From: an uncultured Verrucomicrobiota bacterium
GTDB lineage: Bacteria; Verrucomicrobiota; Verrucomicrobiia; Chthoniobacterales; SZAS-18
Direction of reading: 5' to 3'
NCBI GenBank assembly: GCA_937873255.1
Contig: CALMVM010000227.1
Location: 1-5,326, forward strand
DNA length: 5,326 nt
The notes under the pieces were generated by a model. That model was not told the DNA's origin and ran no database searches. It worked only from the letters and a program-made list of their open reading frames with translations. A program made the translations under genes and the position numbers. The first letter of the stretch is position 1. The number at the start of each line of letters is the position of its first letter. Of this stretch, positions 1-3,954 are shown piece by piece.

Positions 1-445
1 CCAGCGCGACGAAAATCGCCAGCACGCCCGCGCCCGGCCCGGCGACCGTCGCGTCAGCCGCGCCATGGACGCGACCGACAACGGCTTGCGCCAGCCCGCC
101 CGCCGCGCCGGCGGCCAAAAACAGGGTCACGACGTGCCGCCGGCCGACGATGGATTCCAGGTGCCGGCCCGCCAGCAACAGCAGCGGCAATTCCACCAGC
201 AACAGCCACGACACACCGCCCGGCAGGAAGAGTGACGTGAACGGCTCCCACAACCGCCCCTCGGAAAGACCGTCGAACGTCAGCCCCGCCCAGCGTTGCA
301 GGCCGGCCTCCGCGCCCTCGCCCGAGAGGCGCGAGGCGTACCAACCCGCCAGACCCGCGAGGCTAGCCGCGAGCAGACAAACGGTCGCCGACGGCAGGGT
401 GGGGCGATGCCGCGCGAGGATCGTTCGACTCCAAGGGATTCGCAT
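1..445 (-). CDS. Rhomboid-fold integral membrane protein, catalytically degenerate (partial, C-terminus off the left edge)
   Basis: A continuous leftward reading frame from an ATG at 443-445 gives 148 complete codons before the window edge; the first upstream in-frame stop is at 488-490. Visible are a first hydrophobic helix at residues 21-37, then an LWEPFTSLFL segment (65-74) matching the rhomboid entry to TM2, a leucine-rich helix at 80-92, the GRxLExIxGRR-like loop, and a small-residue helix at 105-124. This is the layout of bacterial rhomboid intramembrane proteases. The catalytic positions do not fit: the usual HGGxxHxxxN of TM2 reads PGGVSWLLLV (75-84), and the GxSG serine motif reads AGPGAG (135-140), with no serine after residue 98. 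I infer a pseudoprotease, perhaps binding rather than cutting membrane proteins. The second catalytic residue, a histidine in TM6, lies outside the window. No convincing ribosome binding site was seen. The gene diverges from the polymerase gene. Confidence 0.75.
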   Translation of the reverse strand, partial: MRIPWSRTILARHRPTLPSATVCLLAASLAGLAGWYASRLSGEGAEAGLQRWAGLTFDGLSEGRLWEPFTSLFLPGGVSWLLLVELPLLLLAGRHLESIVGRRHVVTLFLAAGAAGGLAQAVVGRVHGAADATVAGPGAGVLAIFVAL

Positions 446-489
446 AAAGGCGAGGACGTTGGGGAAGAGAATCGGCTGGCAAGAAGTCT

Positions 490-505
490 ACCGGATTTCC
501 CCGGT
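490..505. repeat. Short inverted repeat, ACCGG-N6-CCGGT
   Basis: Perfect 5-base arms at 490-494 and 501-505 flank the hexamer ATTTCC, followed by TTTTG on the plus strand. It sits between the divergent starts. It could be an operator half-site pair or a leader hairpin of the polymerase transcript. A terminator role is unlikely because no plus-strand gene ends before it. The arms are short enough to arise by chance in GC-rich DNA. Confidence 0.25.
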
Positions 506-585
506 TTTGTCGAATGTTCCCGCGCGACCGATTTTGCCCTCCCAACAGTGACAGAGAGCCAGTTTCGCGCCATGTTCGCGGGGTC

Positions 586-590
586 GGAAA
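586..590 (+). promoter_or_regulatory. Likely ribosome binding site for the polymerase start at 599
   Basis: GGAAA lies 8 bases before the ATG at 599 and is the best-spaced purine-rich site among the candidate starts. The competing ATG at 572 has only AGAGAG at 553-558, 13 bases away. The match to a Shine-Dalgarno sequence is partial, so this favours but does not settle the start. Confidence 0.4.
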
Positions 591-598
591 ACATCGCC

Positions 599-2878
599 AT
601 GAACTTCGAGGAAAACTCCGTACTTTTCGGCCACGACCCGTCCACGCGCATCGTCTCGGTGGAACTCACCGGTGAGAACGAGGTGCAGGTCTACCGCCGT
701 CCGGCCGGCGGCGGCCCGACCGAGGTCGAGCGCGCGAGTTTCCGGCCGTTCCTCTGGCTCTCGGGCGAGCAGGAAGGCATCGAGAGCGACCCGCTCGCGG
801 GCGGGCTGACGTTCGACCGGCTGGTGCAATGTGCGGGCTGGGGGGACTTCAAGTCGCTGCAAAACGTGACCCTGCGCGACCGCTCGGGCGTGCGTTATTT
901 CACGCTGAACGACCCCGTGCAGCAGTACCTCACCGCCACGGGCCGGACACTGTTCAAGGGGATGGATTTCACCGAACTACGCCGCATGCAGATCGACATC
1001 GAGACGTTCTGCACGGAGGGTTACGAGTTCCCCAACGCCGAACGCGAGGGCGATCATCTCATGGCGATTGCCGTGAGCGATTACACGGGCTGGGAGGAGA
1101 TCATCCTCATCGACCGCGCCGACGCCGCCAAAAGCGAGAAGGCCGCGCTCGAACGCCTGAATGCGATCATCAAGGAACGCGATCCCGATGTCTTCGAGGG
1201 GCACAATTTTTTCAAGTTCGATCTGCCCTACCTCGCCGCCCGCGCCAAGCGGCACAAGGTCAAGCTCGCCTGGGGCCGCGACGGAACCTTACTAACATCC
1301 CGACCCTCGCGTGTACAGATCGCCGAGAAGACGATCCACTACCCCAAGTTTGAGGTACGCGGACGGCACATCATCGATACGTTCCTGTTGTTGCAGCTCT
1401 ACGACATCGGCACGCGTGAGTTGGAAAGCTTCGGGCTGAAGGATGCCGCGCGGCATTTCGGCATCGTCGGTGGCGGCAGCGTGGAGGGTGCCGGCGCACC
1501 CGACACCGCCGACAGCGAGACCGACACACCCGAACGCACTTACCTCGAAGGCAAGGGTATCCAGTGGGCGTACGAACACGACGTGGAAGCGTTCAAACGC
1601 TACGCGCTCGAAGACGTGCGCGAGACGCGCGCGCTGGCGGATTTGCTCAGCCGCTCGTACTTCATCCAGGCGCAGATTTTCCCGTTCAACTACCAGGAGA
1701 TACCCGTTCGTGGGCAAGCGACGCGGGTGAACTCGCTGTTCCTGCGCGAATACTACCGTCGCGGGCATTCGATCTCCAATCTGCCCGAAGTCCGGAATTT
1801 CGAGGGCGGCTACACGGATATCTTCGTGACCGGCGTGGCCGAGAACGTGTGGCATTGCGACGTGGCGTCGCTGTACCCGTCGGTGATGTTGAAGTTCGAC
1901 GTGTTTCCCGCCAACGACAAGCTGGGCATCTTCCACGGGCTGGTGGCGGATTTGCGGAAGTTCCGGCTCGCGGCGAAGGCGGAGATGCGTGCCTTCAAAC
2001 CGCATTCGCGCGAGTACGCACGGATCAACGCGCTGCAAAATGTCTTCAAGGTGCTCATCAATGCGTTCTACGGATATCTCGGTTTCGCGCAGGGACATTT
2101 CGCGGATTACGACGCCGCCGCGCGCGTGACCGAGATCGGCCGCGACCTGCTCAAGCAAATGGTCGCGTGGCTGCAAAATCGCGGGGCCAACGTCATCGAG
2201 ATCGACACGGACGGCATCTACTTCGTGCCGCCCGAAAAGACGACGGCCAACATGCTGCAAACCGGGCTCGGCGAGGTGCTGCCGGCGGGGATCGACATCG
2301 AGTTCGACGCGAAGTACCGGGCGATGTTTTCCTACAAGGCGAAGAACTACGCGCTGCTCGACGAGGACGGCCGACTAATATTGAAAGGCGGCGCGTTGAA
2401 GTCGCGCGGGCTGGAGCGTTTCCAGCGCCAATATCTGGAACGCTCGATCCGCCTGCTGCTCGAAGGCCGACCCGGAGAAGTATCGGCGTTGCGGACGGAG
2501 TTCACCGAGGCGATCCGCGAACGCCGCTGGCCCATCGAGATGCTGGCGAAGGCGGATACCTTGCAGGATTCGCTCAGTCAGTATTCCAAGAAGATCGAGG
2601 GCAACGCGCGGAATCGTTCCGCGCCGTACGAGCTGGCACTGCGCAGCAAACGCGTCTACCAACCCGGCGACCAGATCCGCTACTATATTACCGGCACGAA
2701 GAAGAAGGTGAGTTCTTACGAGAACGCCAAACTGGCAAGCGAGTGGAACGCTGACGTGCGAGACGAGAACGTGGAATACTACGTCGGCAAGCTAGACGAG
2801 TTGGCGAAGAAGTACGAGGAGTTCATCCCGAAGGACGACAGCAAGGGTTACAAGCCAGGGCAGGGGGAGTTGTTCTGA
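599..2878 (+). CDS. Family B DNA polymerase with 3'-5' proofreading exonuclease
   Basis: About 759 residues, near the size of E. coli Pol II (783), and complete. Cytoplasmic template-directed DNA synthesis with proofreading is expected. Numbered from the ATG at 599, the exonuclease motifs are all present: Exo I D133-I-E135, Exo II N203-x3-F207-D208, Exo III Y335-x3-D339. Polymerase motifs follow in order: A, DVASLYPS at 421-428; B, K484 to N488-AFYG; C, DTDG at 536-539; then KSRG at 601-604 and a thumb PGDQIRYYITG at 689-699. Motif C has glycine where many family B enzymes have serine. The frame is open back to 296, but that would run antisense across the rhomboid gene. ATG 599 has a GGAAA 8 bases upstream and puts the FGHDP block near the N-terminus; ATG 572 (9 codons longer) is the alternative. 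It resembles bacterial Pol II-like polymerases outside the E. coli type; repair or translesion use is likely but inferred. Orthology with polB is not proven, so no symbol is given. Confidence 0.93.
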   Translation: MNFEENSVLFGHDPSTRIVSVELTGENEVQVYRRPAGGGPTEVERASFRPFLWLSGEQEGIESDPLAGGLTFDRLVQCAGWGDFKSLQNVTLRDRSGVRYFTLNDPVQQYLTATGRTLFKGMDFTELRRMQIDIETFCTEGYEFPNAEREGDHLMAIAVSDYTGWEEIILIDRADAAKSEKAALERLNAIIKERDPDVFEGHNFFKFDLPYLAARAKRHKVKLAWGRDGTLLTSRPSRVQIAEKTIHYPKFEVRGRHIIDTFLLLQLYDIGTRELESFGLKDAARHFGIVGGGSVEGAGAPDTADSETDTPERTYLEGKGIQWAYEHDVEAFKRYALEDVRETRALADLLSRSYFIQAQIFPFNYQEIPVRGQATRVNSLFLREYYRRGHSISNLPEVRNFEGGYTDIFVTGVAENVWHCDVASLYPSVMLKFDVFPANDKLGIFHGLVADLRKFRLAAKAEMRAFKPHSREYARINALQNVFKVLINAFYGYLGFAQGHFADYDAAARVTEIGRDLLKQMVAWLQNRGANVIEIDTDGIYFVPPEKTTANMLQTGLGEVLPAGIDIEFDAKYRAMFSYKAKNYALLDEDGRLILKGGALKSRGLERFQRQYLERSIRLLLEGRPGEVSALRTEFTEAIRERRWPIEMLAKADTLQDSLSQYSKKIEGNARNRSAPYELALRSKRVYQPGDQIRYYITGTKKKVSSYENAKLASEWNADVRDENVEYYVGKLDELAKKYEEFIPKDDSKGYKPGQGELF

Positions 2879-2889
2879 GGGTGGCAAAG

Positions 2890-3171
2890 TTATAACCGGA
2901 TGGGTTCCAAAGCGGGGTCGTCGAGCAAAGCCAACCGCCAAGTGGGCGCGAGACCAGCGAGGCGGCGCACCACTGCTTTCGCCTCACCCAACCTGCCAAG
3001 CGCCACCAGAATCTGTGCCTGCCAGTAGAGAATGGCTGGATTCATCTGGTAGGCAGCATCCACCGAACTCAGTTCCTCCCAGGCGGCCTGTGTCGCACCG
3101 AGGGCAAGCCAGCCTTCGGCGGCTTGGATGATGCGTTGCGCGGCGAGGTCGGCATATACTGCTTTAGGCAT
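2890..3171 (-). CDS. Short tetratricopeptide-repeat (TPR-like) protein
   Basis: A 93-residue protein that reads as two TPR-type helical hairpins: about residues 18-46 (GWLALG, then AAWEEL, ending near NPA) and 47-78 (YWQAQILVALGRLGEAKAVV, ending near APTW). The spacing of W/L-G-A-A-P positions fits the 34-residue TPR pattern. The C-terminus contains DDPALEPIR, a kind of ending often found after the last TPR in bacterial proteins. There is no signal peptide and no membrane segment, so a cytosolic protein-binding adaptor is likely; its partner is unknown. The start is 8 bases after the stop of the upstream 119-residue gene with no clear ribosome binding site, suggesting co-transcription and translational coupling. 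It ends 11 bases from the polymerase stop on the other strand. The TPR call is from visual pattern only. Confidence 0.75.
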   Translation of the reverse strand: MPKAVYADLAAQRIIQAAEGWLALGATQAAWEELSSVDAAYQMNPAILYWQAQILVALGRLGEAKAVVRRLAGLAPTWRLALLDDPALEPIRL

Positions 3172-3179
3172 TATCAGGT

Positions 3180-3539
3180 CTAGGGTTTATCGGCTCGCGG
3201 CGGAGATTTTGGGGTGGTCCGCACGATCCGGGTCGTTTTTTTTGGTCGGAGCGGGGGCGGTGGCGACTTCCGAGTCGCGTCGACGATCTCCGCTCTTAAC
3301 TTGGCAAGGTCGCCGTCCGAAAGGTTGGTCGGCTTGGCACCACGTTTGACCCGTTCATTGGCGATGGCTGCGGCCAGCGTGCGAAAGTCCCAATTCACCG
3401 CCGCCCGCGCCGCATCCGCCAAGGTCCAACCGCAGGATTGCAGACGCTCGGCCATGCGCAGGGCGTTGCTTTGATGCTCCTGCACGATGGCGCGGTACAC
3501 CTCTGGCTGGTGCTTAAATGGTGGCTTGCGTGGATGCAT
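3180..3539 (-). CDS. Uncharacterised 119-residue protein with basic proline-rich tail
   Basis: I do not recognise this family. The N-terminal 12 residues are basic (MHPRKPPFKHQP). A predicted mainly helical core spans about residues 13-88 and includes ALRMAERLQSCGWTLADAAR, AAVNWDFRTLAAAIA and LSDGDLAKLRAEI. The last 30 residues (90-119) are rich in Pro, Lys, Arg and Thr and probably disordered, which could mean nucleic-acid or partner binding. There is no signal peptide or membrane helix. Codon use is normal for the region and the frame is closed by a TAG at 3180-3182. It heads a two-gene leftward unit with the TPR gene and diverges from the helix-turn-helix gene. The ATG at 3537-3539 is the only good start: the in-frame upstream stop is at 3555-3557. 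No ribosome binding site is evident. Function is unknown. Confidence 0.65.
   Translation of the reverse strand: MHPRKPPFKHQPEVYRAIVQEHQSNALRMAERLQSCGWTLADAARAAVNWDFRTLAAAIANERVKRGAKPTNLSDGDLAKLRAEIVDATRKSPPPPLRPKKTTRIVRTTPKSPPRADKP
3236..3243. repeat. Homopolymer tract of eight T (A8 on the coding strand)
   Basis: An uninterrupted T8 run lies inside the leftward 119-residue gene, where the mRNA reads A8 and encodes Pro-Lys-Lys-Thr. It is the longest homopolymer I noticed in an otherwise GC-rich window. Such runs are prone to polymerase slippage. Loss of one A would let the frame run on to a TAA overlapping the start of the TPR gene; gain of one would end the protein just before its normal stop. 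Confidence 0.6.
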
Positions 3540-3557
3540 CAGTAAAAGCGTTTCTTA

Positions 3558-3581
3558 CCCTAGCTAAGGCTATCTTGCCTT
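3558..3581. repeat. Two adjoining palindromic elements
   Basis: CCCTAGCTAAGG (3558-3569) is an imperfect palindrome, 10 of 12 positions symmetric around TAGCTA. It overlaps AAGGC-N6-GCCTT (3566-3570 and 3577-3581). The two symmetry centres are 10 bases apart, about one helical turn, which would suit a dimeric or tandem DNA-binding protein. Either could be chance. Confidence 0.35.
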
Positions 3582-3590
3582 CATTTTGAA

Positions 3591-3607
3591 AGCAAGGACT
3601 GCTTGCT
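3591..3607. repeat. Perfect inverted repeat AGCAAG-N5-CTTGCT, candidate operator
   Basis: Six-base arms at 3591-3596 and 3602-3607 flank GACTG. It lies 15 to 31 bases before the ATG of the helix-turn-helix gene, a position where bound protein would block its expression, and it overlaps the possible leftward -35 element. The size and symmetry fit a site for a dimeric XRE/Cro-type repressor. Binding by the neighbouring protein is inferred. Confidence 0.45.
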
Positions 3608-3621
3608 GGGAAAATGCGAGC

Positions 3622-3876
3622 ATGACCAAGACGGTCCACAGTGCCCGCTCCCATATCCTCTGCGAGCACCTCCGCGCCTTGCGTCAGGCGGCGCAGATGA
3701 CCCAGCGCGATCTCGCTATCGCACTCGGACGTGAGCATGGCTTGGTTGCCCGGATCGAACTCGGCGAAAGACGCGTCGATCTGGCCGAAGCGTACGAAAT
3801 CTTTATCGCCTTGGGTGCAAAGCCCGAAAAGGAGGCTGCCGCCTTGATGCGCAAGTTCTCCAAAGTGACTGGTTAG
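3622..3876 (+). CDS. XRE/Cro-type helix-turn-helix transcriptional regulator
   Basis: An 84-residue protein that is nearly all one helix-turn-helix domain of the lambda Cro/C1 (XRE) type. Residues 13-24 form the first helix (HLRALRQAA). T27-Q28-x2-L31-A32 is the classic start of helix 2. The recognition helix runs about 38-46 (EHGLVARIE), followed by the GERRVD turn and a helix ending in IALG (62-65). There is no extra effector or dimerisation domain, only a short helical tail (68-83). Such small proteins act as DNA-binding repressors or as antitoxins. The ATG at 3622 has GGGAAAA 7 bases upstream. A TTG at 3586 would add 12 residues and place the palindrome inside the gene, so I rejected it. 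Divergent from the 119-residue/TPR pair, which it probably controls together with itself; this is inference. Confidence 0.88.
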   Translation: MTKTVHSARSHILCEHLRALRQAAQMTQRDLAIALGREHGLVARIELGERRVDLAEAYEIFIALGAKPEKEAAALMRKFSKVTG

Positions 3877-3954
3877 CAAGATAAAGCGCCATTCGGGACG
3901 GGCATCTTTTCTGATCGACTGCCCGGGCCTCGCGGCTCGATTGTGGAAGCGACT
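3877..3954. other. Convergent intergenic region without a recognised terminator
   Basis: The 78 bases between the regulator stop and the WD40 gene stop contain the 8-base palindrome GCCCGGGC (3921-3928) and a small GAAG-CGA-CTTC hairpin (3946-3956) reaching into the WD40 stop codon. Neither is followed by a T-run on either strand, so no intrinsic terminator can be called. An AGCAAG matching the operator arm occurs at 3875-3880. Confidence 0.4.

Larger units (their letters stand above)
446..598. promoter_or_regulatory. Divergent intergenic region between rhomboid-like gene and DNA polymerase gene
   Basis: About 150 bases separate the two divergent starts, so both promoters should lie here or extend slightly into a gene. 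I could not find -35/-10 hexamers of good quality for either direction. The region holds a short inverted repeat (490-505) and an AGAGAG run at 553-558. An alternative polymerase start at 572 would shorten it to 126 bases. No LexA-type box was recognised, but the SOS box of this group is not known to me with certainty. Confidence 0.4.
3540..3621. promoter_or_regulatory. Divergent promoter/operator region of the regulator cassette
   Basis: This 82-base region separates the start of the leftward two-gene unit (3539) from the start of the helix-turn-helix gene (3622). It is more AT-rich than the flanking genes. A possible leftward promoter reads TTGCTT (complement of 3590-3595), 17 bases, then TAGCCT; the -10 match is poor. 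It holds three palindromic elements, listed separately. Regulation of both directions by the adjacent helix-turn-helix protein is the natural inference for such a layout. Confidence 0.5.

Noticed and set aside
490..511. GC stem followed by TTTT as a terminator
   Set aside because: The stem is only 5 pairs and no plus-strand gene lies upstream to be terminated; it is between two divergent starts.
296..598. N-terminal extension of the polymerase reading frame back to a TTG at 296 or an ATG at 407
   Set aside because: It is low-complexity, Arg-rich, lies antisense to the rhomboid-like gene and has no counterpart in the polymerase fold. The later ATGs fit better.
1292..2260. Long open frame of 322 codons on the minus strand inside the polymerase gene
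   Set aside because: It is an antisense shadow, common in GC-rich genes. The translation is Arg/His/Val-rich without domain signals, while the plus strand has all polymerase motifs.
1564..2754. Plus-strand frame of 396 codons overlapping the polymerase gene
   Set aside because: It is Arg/Ala-rich out-of-frame translation of the polymerase gene with no recognisable motifs.
3236..3243. T8 run as an intrinsic terminator on the plus strand
   Set aside because: No GC stem directly precedes it and no plus-strand gene ends there; it is inside the leftward 119-residue gene.
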